Assembly (NCBI RefSeq): GCF_009857595.1
Contig: NZ_WWCU01000016.1
Coordinates: 62,001 to 126,000, forward strand
Source: Pseudoduganella aquatica
GTDB taxonomy: Bacteria > Pseudomonadota > Gammaproteobacteria > Burkholderiales > Burkholderiaceae_D
Length of the DNA: 64,000 nucleotides
Direction: 5' to 3'
The position numbers were made by a program, and so were the translations under genes. A model generated the notes under the pieces. The model did no database searches, was not told the origin of the DNA, and was given only the letters and a program-made list of their open reading frames with translations. Within the stretch, counting starts at the first letter, position 1. Every line of letters starts with the position of its first letter. Below are positions 53,144-64,000 of this stretch, one piece after another.

Positions 53144-53166
53144 AAAACCGCCCAGTGGGCGGTTTT
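53144..53166. terminator. Terminator of tRNA-Ser, usable from both sides
   Basis: AAAACCGCCC, loop AGT, GGGCGGTTTT form a 10-bp stem. On the minus strand it ends in six T directly after the tRNA; on the plus strand it ends in four T plus a T-rich tail. Confidence 0.9.
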
Positions 53167-53176
53167 GTCGTTTTCT

Positions 53177-53266
53177 TGGCGGAAGCGGTGAGATTCGAAC
53201 TCACGAACAGTTTAACCCGTCGGCAGTTTTCAAGACTGCTGCCTTCAACCACTCGGCCACGCTTCC
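53177..53266 (-). tRNA. tRNA-Ser (anticodon UGA)
   Basis: 90 bases on the minus strand: acceptor GGAAGCG pairs with CGCTTCC, D-arm GGCCGAGTGGTTGAAGGC, anticodon stem GCAGTCT-TGA-AAACTGC, long class II variable arm, T-arm GGTGAG/CTCACC and encoded CCA at 53177-53179. TGA in the loop gives serine. TATAAT lies 12 bases upstream. Confidence 0.96.
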
Positions 53267-53277
53267 TAGCGAGCAGC

Positions 53278-53283
53278 ATTATA
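53278..53283 (-). promoter_or_regulatory. -10 box of tRNA-Ser
   Basis: Perfect TATAAT on the minus strand, 12 bases before the first base of the tRNA; the -35 region lies within the end of the upstream GGDEF-EAL gene and is not well conserved. Confidence 0.6.
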
Positions 53284-53288
53284 CAGGC

Positions 53289-55331
53289 TTAGCGCCCGTC
53301 CGCCAGCCAGTCTTCCCTCAAGGCCTTCTCAAATTCGCTGGCGGGCAATGGTTTGGAGAACAGGTAGCCTTGCACTTCGTCGCAGCCGCTGTCTTTCAGG
53401 AAGGCTAGCTGCTCTACCGTCTCCACCCCTTCGGCTATCACTTTGTGGTTGAGCTGCTGGGCAATGCTGATGATGGTGCTGGCTATCGCGCAGTCGCTGG
53501 CGTCGCTCGGGATGCCGGTGGTGAAGGAGCGGTCTATCTTCAGGGTGTCGATCGGGAAGCGCTTCAGGTACGACAAACTGGAGTAGCCGGTGCCGAAGTC
53601 GTCCAGCGACAGCGTCACGCCCAAGGCCGTGATGCGGTCCATGATGCCAATCACGCGGTCGATATTGTGCATCAGCGTGCTTTCGGTGATTTCCAGCTCC
53701 AGCCAGCACGGCTCCAGCCCGTAGCGCTCGAGCGTCTCCTTCACCCGGCCCGGCAAGGCGGACGTGAATTCGCGCGCGGAGACGTTGACGGCCAGGCGGA
53801 TCGGCGGCAGGCCGGCGTCTTTCCAGGTTTGCGCTTGCGCGCAGGCCGCTTCGAGCACCCACTCGCCCACTTGCACCACCAGGCCGGTGGCTTCGGCCAG
53901 CGGGATGAATTCGGCCGGCGGCACCAGGCCGCGCTCGGGGTGGCGCCAGCGCACCAGCGCTTCGGCGCCGATGATCTTGCTGTCGGCGATGGAGAACTTG
54001 GGCTGGTAGTGCAGCTCGAGCTGGCCGCTGCCCAGCGCCTGGCGCAGCCCGGTTTCGATGCGCATGCGCTCCTGCATGCCCTGGTTCATGTCGCGGCTGT
54101 AGAAGGCGACGTGCTCGGCGTCGGAATCGCCGCCCTGCTTGGCGCGGTACATGGCGATGTCGGCCAGCCGCAGCAGGGTTTCGGCGTCGCTGCCGTCCTG
54201 CGGGTAGACGCTGATGCCGATGCTGGCGCCCACGCGCAAGTCGTGCCCTTCGACCAGGAAGGGTTCGTTCAGCGCGGCCAGCAGCTTGTGCGCCACGCGG
54301 CTCGCTTCGTAGTGCTGGCCAATGTCGAACAGGCCAACGGCAAATTCGTCGCCGCCCAGCCGCGCCACCAGGTCCTGGTCGCGCAGCACCAAGCGGAAGC
54401 GCGCGGCGGCTTCTTTCAGCAGGGCGTCGCCGATGCGCCGGCCCAGGGTGTCGTTGATGAGCTTGAAGCGGTTCAGGTCGATGAATAGCACGCAGCCGTG
54501 CAGCTTGCTGCGCTGGGCCACGGTCAGCGCCTGGTCCACCAGCTTGGTCAGCAGGGTGCGGTTGGGCAGGCCGGTCAGCGCGTCGTAGTAGGCCAGGTGG
54601 TGGATGCGTTCTTCGGCCAGCTTGCGCTCGGTGATGTCGGTCAGGTAGGCGATCATGCCGGTGGGCTTGCCGTCCATGTCGTGCAGCGTGGACAGCGACA
54701 GGCTGGCCCAGAACACTTCGCCGGATTTTTTCTTGCGCCGCACTTCCATCAGGCGGCCGCCGTGCTCCAGGAAGGGGTCGCTGAAGCCCATGTCTTCGTC
54801 GTCGTACAGGAACAGGATGTTGCGCCCCACCGCTTCCACCGGGGTGTAGCCGAACAACCGCTCGGCGCCCTTGTTCCAGCTGGTGATGAAGCCGTTCATG
54901 TCCATCGTCAGCACGGATTCGTGGATCTGGTCGAGGATCTGGGACTGGTGCTGCAGCTGCGCTTCCACCTGCACGTAGGCGTGCGTGCTGCGCTGGGCGA
55001 TGCAGTGCACTTGCAACACGCTGGCGGCCAGCGCGGCCAGGCTGGCCAGGTGCTGGCGCTCGGTGTCGCTGTAGCTGCCGCGGCCGGCCAGCTCGAAGCG
55101 GCCGAAGTATTGCTTGTCGAAGCGCACTTCCTGCACCAGGCTGTCCACGTAGGCGGGGTCGGCGTCCTGCCCTTCCGTACCGGCGGGCAGGTAGCGGCCG
55201 CGCGGGGCGTGCACCACGCCGCAGGCGATGCGGCCCAGCTCTTCCGCCAGGGCTGCACCGCGCAAGCGCAGTACGGCGTCGCACAGTGCCGCGCTGCTGC
55301 CCAGGAAGTCGGATACCGGGTGGGCCAGCAT
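53289..55331 (-). CDS. PAS-GGDEF-EAL c-di-GMP signalling protein
   Basis: 680 residues from MLAHPVSDFLGSSAALC; the longer frame is read against the HDOD gene and is rejected. A GAF-like N-terminus (1-120), PAS at about 130-250 (ESVLTMDMNGFITSWNKGAE), GGDEF with RLGGDEF (about 350) and I-site RDQD five residues before it, and EAL with GAEALVRWRHPERG (about 457), NVSAREF, ITESTLM, DDFGTGYSSLSYLK. Both active sites look intact, so it could make or destroy c-di-GMP. Starts 2 bases after the HDOD gene stop. Confidence 0.92.
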   Translation of the reverse strand: MLAHPVSDFLGSSAALCDAVLRLRGAALAEELGRIACGVVHAPRGRYLPAGTEGQDADPAYVDSLVQEVRFDKQYFGRFELAGRGSYSDTERQHLASLAALAASVLQVHCIAQRSTHAYVQVEAQLQHQSQILDQIHESVLTMDMNGFITSWNKGAERLFGYTPVEAVGRNILFLYDDEDMGFSDPFLEHGGRLMEVRRKKKSGEVFWASLSLSTLHDMDGKPTGMIAYLTDITERKLAEERIHHLAYYDALTGLPNRTLLTKLVDQALTVAQRSKLHGCVLFIDLNRFKLINDTLGRRIGDALLKEAAARFRLVLRDQDLVARLGGDEFAVGLFDIGQHYEASRVAHKLLAALNEPFLVEGHDLRVGASIGISVYPQDGSDAETLLRLADIAMYRAKQGGDSDAEHVAFYSRDMNQGMQERMRIETGLRQALGSGQLELHYQPKFSIADSKIIGAEALVRWRHPERGLVPPAEFIPLAEATGLVVQVGEWVLEAACAQAQTWKDAGLPPIRLAVNVSAREFTSALPGRVKETLERYGLEPCWLELEITESTLMHNIDRVIGIMDRITALGVTLSLDDFGTGYSSLSYLKRFPIDTLKIDRSFTTGIPSDASDCAIASTIISIAQQLNHKVIAEGVETVEQLAFLKDSGCDEVQGYLFSKPLPASEFEKALREDWLADGR

Positions 55332-55333
55332 GG

Positions 55334-56509
55334 CTAGAGGTTCCTGCTCACCTGGATGGCCCAGTGGCAGGCTTGCAGCAGGCTGCGCCAGTTGGCCTCG
55401 TTGTCGATGCCGGCGTCGCGCAGGGCGCTGCTGTCGGGCATGTCCTGCTCCACCAGGGTGAGCATGTCGCCCATGGGGCCGGCGCGGTCCAGCAGGGCCA
55501 TGACCACGTCCAGGTCCAGGCTGAGGGCGCTGACGATTTCCGTCATCGGCATGTCCAGCAGCACGTCGAGCAGCGAGAACACGCCGGCCACGAAGGCCAT
55601 GTCCTGCTGGTCGCGGTCGCCGCCGCGCAATTTGGCCAGCGCCTCCATGCGCGCCGCGCGCACCGCCGCCAGCGGCAGCAGCGCGTTGGCGCCGCCGTCG
55701 TCCTGCTGGCGCGCGTACAGCAGCAATTGCAGCCAGCGCTGCAACTGGCGCCGGCCCAGCACATTGATGGCCTGGCCGAAGCTGTGGATGGGCGACTTGG
55801 GCGCGAAAGCGGCCGAATTCACCACTTTTAACAGATGATAGGCCAGGGCCGGGTCTTGCTTGAGCAGGATTTCCAGTTCGCGCGAGTCGGCGTCGCGCGC
55901 CAGCAGGCCGAGCAGCGCCAGCAGGCGCTTGCGCGAGGTGCCGTCCGCCGTGCTGCTTTCGCGCTGCGGATGGCGCACGTAGTCGCCGCTGAACAGGGTA
56001 AAGCCGGCTGCGCTGCATTCGGCCAGGCGGGCCGGCGTGTCGACCTGCAGCGCCAGGTGCGGGCCGGCCATGGTGAGCATGGTCAGTTCGCTGGGCAGGG
56101 CCTCGCGGCAGTTGAAGGCCAGGCTGCGGATGGCGCATTTGCCGGCGTTAACGCCCACTTCGCCGTCCACCATCAGGCGGTAGCCGGCCTCGGCCAGCTG
56201 CTTGCACTTGGCCTGCATGGCGGGCTCGCCGCAGTCCTGCGCGGGCACGCGCAAGATGGTGCGGGCCGGCTGCAGGAAGGCCAGCTGGCTCACGTCATAT
56301 TGCTGCAGGCCGGCAATGGTGACGATGTAGTCCAGCGGCGCCAGCGCGGCGTCCATGTCGGGATAGCCGAACACGGTTTGCAGCGTGGTCAGCTGGCTTT
56401 CGTCGGGGACGGCGGAAATTTGGAATGACAGGGCCACCCACTCGTTTTGAGCGTTGGACACCGCTGTAAGACCCACCAGAGGAAATGGGCTTGTTTCAGA
56501 CAAAGACAT
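55334..56509 (-). CDS. Degenerate EAL plus HDOD signalling protein (YuxH-like)
   Basis: 391 residues. Residues 1-190 are an EAL-like domain lacking the Glu-Ala-Leu and metal residues (seen as LDYIVTIAGLQQYDVSQL, RLMVDGEVGVNAGKCAI). Residues 200-390 are an HDOD domain: DADSRELEILLKQDPALAYH, LLKVVNSAAFAPKSPIHSF, FVAGVFSLLDVLLDMPMTEI. It probably binds c-di-GMP or partner proteins without catalysis. Translationally coupled to the GGDEF-EAL protein, suggesting one pathway. A 233-base gap without a gene follows upstream. Confidence 0.88.
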   Translation of the reverse strand: MSLSETSPFPLVGLTAVSNAQNEWVALSFQISAVPDESQLTTLQTVFGYPDMDAALAPLDYIVTIAGLQQYDVSQLAFLQPARTILRVPAQDCGEPAMQAKCKQLAEAGYRLMVDGEVGVNAGKCAIRSLAFNCREALPSELTMLTMAGPHLALQVDTPARLAECSAAGFTLFSGDYVRHPQRESSTADGTSRKRLLALLGLLARDADSRELEILLKQDPALAYHLLKVVNSAAFAPKSPIHSFGQAINVLGRRQLQRWLQLLLYARQQDDGGANALLPLAAVRAARMEALAKLRGGDRDQQDMAFVAGVFSLLDVLLDMPMTEIVSALSLDLDVVMALLDRAGPMGDMLTLVEQDMPDSSALRDAGIDNEANWRSLLQACHWAIQVSRNL

Positions 56510-56742
56510 CAGTATCTCGGTGTGGGTAGTGCTTGCAATGGTAGAGCAAATATTGATTCAAGGCAATTCTTTGAACGACAAATAACAACAGTTCACATGT
56601 CCCAGGCTCCGGGAGCAGGAATATAGCAGAAATTGCTGATTGGACAGGTTCCGCGCGCTAGAGTGCGCGCTCAAAATGTGACATTGTTGCACCCGCCCGA
56701 CGGCCAAAAAATAAGGGTTGCCAGCCGGCCCGGCGGTGTGCG

Positions 56743-57363
56743 CTAGGGCGTGCCGTTGGCAAACTGGACGGCGTAGCGTATCAGCTCGGCCTGGCCTTCT
56801 ATATTGAGCTTGCGCTTGATGTTGAGGCGGTGGGTTTCCACGGTGCGCACCGACAGGTCCAGGTCGCGCGCGATCTGCTTGTTGGACTGGCCGTTGGCGA
56901 TGTGCAGCAGCACCTCGTGCTCGCGCGAGGTGAGCTGGGCGTCCTGGTTCTGAGGCTTGGCCAACTGGCGGGCCAGCGCGGCGCTGTAGTAGATGCCGCC
57001 GGACATCACGGTCTCGATGGCCACCACGATGTCCTTGCCGGGCGCGTCCTTGAGCACGTAGCCGCGCGCGCCGGCCTGGATGGCTTGCGACACGTATTCC
57101 AGCTTGTCGTGCATGGACAGGATGAGCACGGCGATGTCCGGGAACTGCTCGCGGAACTGCGCGGTGGCTTCGATGCCGTTGCCGCCGCGCATGTTTATAT
57201 CCATCAACACCAGGTCTACGGCACAGTGACGCGCCTGCTCCAGCGCTTCCTGCGCCCCGCCCGCCTCGGCCACCACGGCGAATTGCGGCACGGCTTCCAG
57301 GCGGGCGCGCAGGCCGTCGCGCACCAGGGGGTGGTCGTCCACCAGCAGGATTTTGATCGTCAT
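56743..57363 (-). CDS. LuxR/NarL-family response regulator
   Basis: 206 residues from MTIKILLVDDHPLVRDGL; eight earlier residues are possible with an ATG at 57387 but lie in the kinase frame. Receiver with phosphoacceptor in VDLVLMDINMRGGNG (about 54) and output HTH near the end (LTSREHEVLLHIANGQSNKQ, IARDLDLSVRTVETHRLNIK). Four bases after the sensor kinase stop, so one operon. Possibly controls the nearby cstA gene. Confidence 0.9.
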   Translation of the reverse strand: MTIKILLVDDHPLVRDGLRARLEAVPQFAVVAEAGGAQEALEQARHCAVDLVLMDINMRGGNGIEATAQFREQFPDIAVLILSMHDKLEYVSQAIQAGARGYVLKDAPGKDIVVAIETVMSGGIYYSAALARQLAKPQNQDAQLTSREHEVLLHIANGQSNKQIARDLDLSVRTVETHRLNIKRKLNIEGQAELIRYAVQFANGTP

Positions 57364-57367
57364 GGCG

Positions 57368-58735
57368 TCAGCTTTCGTTGGAAACATGGGCCAGCAGCAC
57401 GGTGCCGGCCGGTGAAGATGAAATGGAGAACTCGCCGCCTATGGCCTCCATGCGCTCCATCATATTGCGCAGGCCGATGCCGCGCTTGGGGTGGACGGCG
57501 ATACTGTCGGCGTCAAAGCCGTGGCCGTCGTCGCTGATGCGCAGGGTGACGGCGCGGTCGGCGCCCGTCAGGCTGATCTCGATATGACCGGCGCCGGCGT
57601 GGCGCTCGATATTGGTCAGCGCTTCCTGGGCGATGCGGAACAGCACCGTGTTGGCCACCTCGGGCAGGTCGTCGGTGCTGCCCTCGGCGCTGAAGACGAT
57701 GGGCACGGCGCTGCTAAGGCGGAACTCCTCGGCCAGGTGGCTGAGCGCGGCGGCCAGGCCCAGGTCATCCAGCAGCGCCGGGCGCAGATTGTGGGAGATG
57801 CGGCGCACCTCGCCCAGCACGTTGTTGAGCTGTTCGGCGGCGTGCTCGAACACGCCCTGCGCGGCGCCGCACTGGTCCGGGCGGGCCTGGACGTTGCCCA
57901 GGCGGATGATGCCGGCCTCGATCTGCAGCTTGATCGACACCAGCCACTGCGAGATGCCGTCATGCAGGTCGCGCGACAGGCGCGCCCTCTCCTCCTCCTG
58001 CGACTCCACCACGCGCTGCGCCAGCGCCTTGAGCTTGGCGTCGGCCACGCGCAGCTCGCTGATGTTGAGCGCCACCCCGGCGCCCGCCACCACCAGCGCG
58101 GCGGCGATGGCGATGCCGGTAATCCACAGCATGGTGCTCTGGATATTGGCGCGCTGCTGGGTGTCCACCTTGGCCAGCGCGCGGTCCACGTCGTCCAGGT
58201 AGATGCCGGTGCCCATCATCCAGCCCCAGTCCTTCAGCAGCACCACGTAGCCCAGCTTGGGCGCGGGCTGGTGGCTGGACGGCTTGACCCAGTAGTAGCG
58301 CTCGTAGCCGCCGCCGGACTGGGCGCGCTTCAGCAGGCGCTGGATGGTGGGCGTGCCGTTCTGGTCCTTGAGCTCCCACAGGTTCTGCCCCACCAGCTCG
58401 GGCTGGCGCGGGTGCATCAGGGCGTTGCCCTGCAGGTCGTAGATGAAGAAATAGCCGTCGTCGCCAAAGCTGAGCGACTGCAGGATGCGCTTGGCCTCGT
58501 CCATGGCGGCCTGGTCCTTGCGGCCGGATTGGTAGAGGCGCTGGATGGAATGCGTGGCCAGGGTGACGTAGTGCTCCAGCTCGGCCTCCTTGCTGGCCAG
58601 GTAGGCCTGCTGGATGGTGTCGCGCTGCTGCTGGGCCAGCACGTTGGCCTGGTGGCGCACGGCCAGCGCCATGGCGCACAGCGCCAGGATCAGCGGGGTG
58701 ATGGCCAGGAAGATGACTTTTTGGCGCAGCTTCAT
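57368..58735 (-). CDS. Sensor histidine kinase with extracytoplasmic Cache domain (HisKA_3)
   Basis: 455 residues: membrane helix at about 8-28, single Cache domain at about 30-190 (YQSGRKDQAAMDEAKRILQS, DDGYFFIYDLQGNALMHP, GYERYYWVKPSSH, DWGWMMGTGIYLDDV), second helix about 205-228, His box RARLSRDLHDGISQWLVSIK, and ATPase boxes NIERHAGAGHIEI, ISDDGHGFDAD, GIGLRNMMERM. Cache domains bind small organic acids such as pyruvate or acetate. The divergent cstA transporter suggests a carboxylate signal. Confidence 0.9.
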   Translation of the reverse strand: MKLRQKVIFLAITPLILALCAMALAVRHQANVLAQQQRDTIQQAYLASKEAELEHYVTLATHSIQRLYQSGRKDQAAMDEAKRILQSLSFGDDGYFFIYDLQGNALMHPRQPELVGQNLWELKDQNGTPTIQRLLKRAQSGGGYERYYWVKPSSHQPAPKLGYVVLLKDWGWMMGTGIYLDDVDRALAKVDTQQRANIQSTMLWITGIAIAAALVVAGAGVALNISELRVADAKLKALAQRVVESQEEERARLSRDLHDGISQWLVSIKLQIEAGIIRLGNVQARPDQCGAAQGVFEHAAEQLNNVLGEVRRISHNLRPALLDDLGLAAALSHLAEEFRLSSAVPIVFSAEGSTDDLPEVANTVLFRIAQEALTNIERHAGAGHIEISLTGADRAVTLRISDDGHGFDADSIAVHPKRGIGLRNMMERMEAIGGEFSISSSPAGTVLLAHVSNES

Positions 58736-58907
58736 GTGGGAGCTTCCGGGTGAGGATGGCGCGCATTGTACGTCGCTGGCGCGCGCCTGCGTTCAGTAGT
58801 AGTACGTAGTCTATCTGCGTAGTGCTGCGCTTGTGGCAGATATTTGCTTGGTGAATACTGGGCATAAGCTGGAAGCCGCCATTTGTCGCGGTTCATGGCG
58901 GCTCATG

Positions 58908-58940
58908 GCGGGTTACGGCGTCCCGCCTAACCCGCCCTAC
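58908..58940. repeat. GGCGGGTTA/TAACCCGCC palindromic element upstream of cstA
   Basis: One unit: GGCGGGTTACGG, GCGTCCC, CCTAACCCGCCCTAC. It lies in the promoter gap between the kinase and cstA, the only copy that is not near a 3' end. Confidence 0.8.
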
Positions 58941-58971
58941 GAAAAATATAGCTTTCTCTTGGAGGAATACC

Positions 58972-61032
58972 ATGCAAGCAATGCTACGCAAGGCAGGCTG
59001 GGCGGCGTTGTCGCTGGCCGGCGCGGGCGCCCTGGGCGTGATCGCGCTCAAGCGCGGCGAAGCCATCAGCGCCATCTGGATCGTCATCGCGGCGGTCTGC
59101 GTCTACCTGATCGCCTACCGCTTCTACAGCCTGTTCATCGCCAAAGAGGTGATGGGCCTGGACAAGAACCGCATGACCCCGGCCTACAAGTTCAACGACG
59201 GCCTGGACCACGTTCCCACCAATAAATACGTGCTGTTCGGCCACCACTTCGCCGCCATCGCCGGCGCCGGTCCCCTGGTCGGCCCCGTGCTGGCCGCGCA
59301 GATGGGCTACCTGCCCGGCATGCTGTGGATCCTGGCCGGCGTGGTGTTCGCCGGCGCCGTGCAGGACTTCATGGTGCTGTTCATCTCCATGCGCCGCGAC
59401 GGCCGCTCGCTGGGCGACCTGATCAAGTCCGAACTGGGTCCGATCCCGGGCAATATCGCGCTGCTGGGCACCTTCATGATCATGGTCATCATCCTGGCGG
59501 TGCTGGCGCTGATCGTGGTCAAGGCGCTGACCGGCTCGCCGTGGGGCAGCTTCACCGTCATGGCCACCATTCCCATCGCGCTGTTCATGGGCGTGTATTC
59601 GCGCTATATCCGCGTGGGCCGCATCGGCGAAGTGTCGATTATCGGCTTCGTGCTGCTTATGCTGGCCATCGTCGGCGGCCAGTACGTGCAGGAAAACCCG
59701 GCCCTGTCGCCGATGTTCAACTACACCGGCACCGAGCTGACCTGGATGCTGATCGGCTACGGCTTCATCGCCTCCGTGCTGCCGGTCTGGCTGCTGCTGG
59801 CGCCGCGCGACTACCTGTCCACCTTCCTCAAGATCGGCACCATCGTCGGCCTGGCGCTGGGCATCGTGATCGTGGCGCCCATGCTGCAAATGCCATCGGT
59901 GACCAAGTTTATCGACGGCACCGGCCCTGTGTGGTCGGGCAATCTGTTCCCCTTCCTGTTCATCACCATCGCCTGCGGCGCCGTGTCCGGCTTCCACGCG
60001 CTGATTTCCTCGGGCACCACGCCGAAGATGATCGAAAACGAAGCGCATGCCCGCTTTATCGGCTACGGCGCCATGCTGATGGAATCCTTCGTCGCCATCA
60101 TGGCGCTGGTGGCCGCGTCCACCATTGATCCGGGCATCTACTTCGCCATGAACGCGCCGGCCGCGCTGCTGGGCACCACGCCGGAAGCGGCCGCCGCCGT
60201 CATCTCCGGCTGGGGCTTCCACATCACGCCGGACGTGCTGGTGCAGACCGCCAAGGACGTGGGCGAGCACTCCATCATCTCGCGCGCCGGCGGCGCGCCG
60301 ACGCTGGCGGTGGGCATGGCCCACATCCTGTCGAACGTGATCGGCGGCAAGGCCATGATGGCCTTCTGGTACCACTTCGCCATCCTGTTCGAAGCGCTGT
60401 TCATCCTGACCGCCGTGGACGCGGGCACCCGCGCCGGCCGCTACATGCTGCAGGACCTGCTGGGCGCCATGGTGCCGTCGATGAAGGACTCCAAGAACAT
60501 GGTCGCCGGCCTGCTGGCCACCGCGCTGTGCGTGGCGGCCTGGGGCTACTTCCTGTACCAGGGCGTGGTCGACCCGCTGGGCGGCATCAACACGCTGTGG
60601 CCGCTGTTCGGCATCGCCAACCAGATGCTGGCCGGCATTGCGCTGATCCTGGCCACCTGCGTGCTGTTCAAGATGAAGCGCGCCCGCTTCGCCTGGGTCA
60701 CCATGGTGCCCACCGTCTGGCTGCTGCTGTGCACGCTGACCGCCGGCTGGCAGAAGATTTTCGACGCCAATCCCAAGATCGGCTTCCTGGCCCACGCCGC
60801 CAAGTACTCGGCCGCGATCGCCGAAGACAAGGTGCTGGCCCCGGCCAAGTCCATGGCGCAGATGCAGCAGATCGTCTTCAACGACTATCTGGACGCCTCG
60901 CTGGCCGGCTTCTTCATGGTGGTGGTGCTGAGCGTGCTGATCTTCGGTGTGCGCACCGCGCTGATCGCCCGCGCCAACGCCAAGCCGACCGTGCAGGAAA
61001 GCCCGATGCAAATCATGCCTGCGGTGCAATAA
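58972..61032 (+). CDS. cstA: CstA-family peptide/pyruvate transporter
   Basis: 686 residues, about 18 membrane helices. ATG 58972 follows GGAGGA at 58961-58966. CstA features: [79 protein letters not shown]. Family members CstA and BtsT import peptides or pyruvate during carbon starvation. The next gene overlaps by one base and encodes the usual small partner. A Cache-domain two-component pair is divergent. Confidence 0.95.
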   Translation: MQAMLRKAGWAALSLAGAGALGVIALKRGEAISAIWIVIAAVCVYLIAYRFYSLFIAKEVMGLDKNRMTPAYKFNDGLDHVPTNKYVLFGHHFAAIAGAGPLVGPVLAAQMGYLPGMLWILAGVVFAGAVQDFMVLFISMRRDGRSLGDLIKSELGPIPGNIALLGTFMIMVIILAVLALIVVKALTGSPWGSFTVMATIPIALFMGVYSRYIRVGRIGEVSIIGFVLLMLAIVGGQYVQENPALSPMFNYTGTELTWMLIGYGFIASVLPVWLLLAPRDYLSTFLKIGTIVGLALGIVIVAPMLQMPSVTKFIDGTGPVWSGNLFPFLFITIACGAVSGFHALISSGTTPKMIENEAHARFIGYGAMLMESFVAIMALVAASTIDPGIYFAMNAPAALLGTTPEAAAAVISGWGFHITPDVLVQTAKDVGEHSIISRAGGAPTLAVGMAHILSNVIGGKAMMAFWYHFAILFEALFILTAVDAGTRAGRYMLQDLLGAMVPSMKDSKNMVAGLLATALCVAAWGYFLYQGVVDPLGGINTLWPLFGIANQMLAGIALILATCVLFKMKRARFAWVTMVPTVWLLLCTLTAGWQKIFDANPKIGFLAHAAKYSAAIAEDKVLAPAKSMAQMQQIVFNDYLDASLAGFFMVVVLSVLIFGVRTALIARANAKPTVQESPMQIMPAVQ

Positions 61033-61232
61033 TGCTACAGGAACTGGTCCAGGCCGGCCGCTACCTCGGGCAAAGCATGCGCCTGATGGTCGGTCTGCCC
61101 GAATACGACACCTACGTGGCCCATCATGAAAAGACCCACCCGGATCAGCCCATGATGAGCTACGAGGAGTTCTTCCGCGAGCGCCAGGAAGCGCGCTACG
61201 GCGGCGCCGGCAAGCGCGGCGGCTGCTGCTAA
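61032..61232 (+). CDS. ybdD: YbdD/YjiX small protein, CstA partner
   Basis: 66 residues starting in TAATG with the cstA stop. Family pattern: [56 protein letters not shown], ending in Cys-Cys. YbdD/YjiX proteins are needed for pyruvate uptake with CstA/BtsT in Escherichia coli. Confidence 0.93.
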   Translation: MLQELVQAGRYLGQSMRLMVGLPEYDTYVAHHEKTHPDQPMMSYEEFFRERQEARYGGAGKRGGCC

Positions 61233-61252
61233 GCTTTCTCCACACCAAAAAG

Positions 61253-61286
61253 GGGTCAGGGTTAATTATTTAATTAACCCTGACCC
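61253..61286. repeat. 34-bp near-perfect palindrome after ybdD
   Basis: Arms 61253-61268 and 61271-61286, 16 bp each, around TT. The outer part GGGTCAGGG is GC-rich and the inner part TTAATTA is AT-rich. It lies 20 bases beyond the ybdD stop and may stop transcription or be a mobile repeat. Different from the GGCGGGTTA family. Confidence 0.7.
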
Positions 61287-61371
61287 TGCTTTAAGGAAGT
61301 TAGACGCATATCAAGATGCTGGATTTCCTGGCAGTTATATTTTTCCTAACGGAAATTGCCAGGATCGGCAT

Positions 61372-64000
<2,629 letters not shown>

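Noticed and set aside
55332..56138. Upstream extension of the GGDEF-EAL gene to 949 residues
   Set aside because: The added part is an out-of-frame reading of the HDOD gene; ATG 55331 gives a normal start 2 bases after that gene.
58984..61248. 754-codon minus-strand frame
   Set aside because: Antisense to cstA, whose membrane protein and partner gene are certain.

Overview
The window is GC-rich chromosomal DNA, almost fully packed with genes on both strands. Gene content (dapC/dapD/dapE type lysine synthesis, pilU, a RisA/RisS-like two-component pair, many c-di-GMP and sensory proteins, TonB-dependent uptake of plant or algal polymers, a recurrent GGCGGGTTA/TAACCCGCC intergenic palindrome) points to a free-living betaproteobacterium of the Burkholderiales, most like Oxalobacteraceae such as Massilia or Duganella. 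That placement is inference from gene content; no search was run.

Layout. 1-2.5 kb: an Mla/MCE-type lipid transport set (permease, MCE protein, lipoprotein). 2.5-12.2 kb: RhlE helicase, an M19 dipeptidase-like enzyme followed by two related secreted proteins of unknown role, D-tartrate dehydratase with a divergent LysR regulator, two VOC proteins and a DUF4153 membrane protein. 12.3-22.2 kb: a housekeeping stretch with dapC, dapD, pilU, dapE, prmB and an ABC-F ATPase, interrupted by two low-GC orphan genes. 22.2-33.1 kb: CheW, HDOD protein, CoA-transferase, ArfB, a twin pair of FapA/DUF342 proteins, an OmpR/EnvZ-type pair and a GGDEF cyclase.

33.1-45.1 kb is the most coherent accessory region: a polyuronate/hexuronate utilisation locus. 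It holds a LacI regulator, uronate dehydrogenase, a TonB-dependent receptor, a large toroid-like secreted protein (probable lyase), a small jelly-roll lyase-like protein, an aldose-1-epimerase and an ExuT-type transporter. Four copies of a LacI-type operator (consensus GGWAAACGTTTAAC) sit before these genes, and a second, different inverted-repeat operator sits before exuT. The expected flow is: outer-membrane binding and import of oligomers, cleavage to uronic acids, mutarotation, import by ExuT, oxidation by Udh to aldarolactone.

45.2-48.2 kb: a PhnB-YCII-YCII-sigma factor operon. 48.2-51.9 kb: a sulfide/persulfide-responsive module (BigR, two YeeE/YedE half-transporters, DUF599 and an orphan binding protein on one strand, the Blh persulfide dioxygenase on the other) whose two divergent promoters physically overlap. 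51.9-53.3 kb: a decayed hipA (kinase core deleted) with intact hipB, an array of strong hairpins ending in a copy of the tRNA-Ser 3' end, and tRNA-Ser(UGA). 53.3-61.2 kb: GGDEF-EAL and EAL-like/HDOD proteins, a Cache-domain two-component pair, and the CstA-YbdD carbon-starvation/pyruvate transporter. The window ends inside a BarA-like hybrid kinase.
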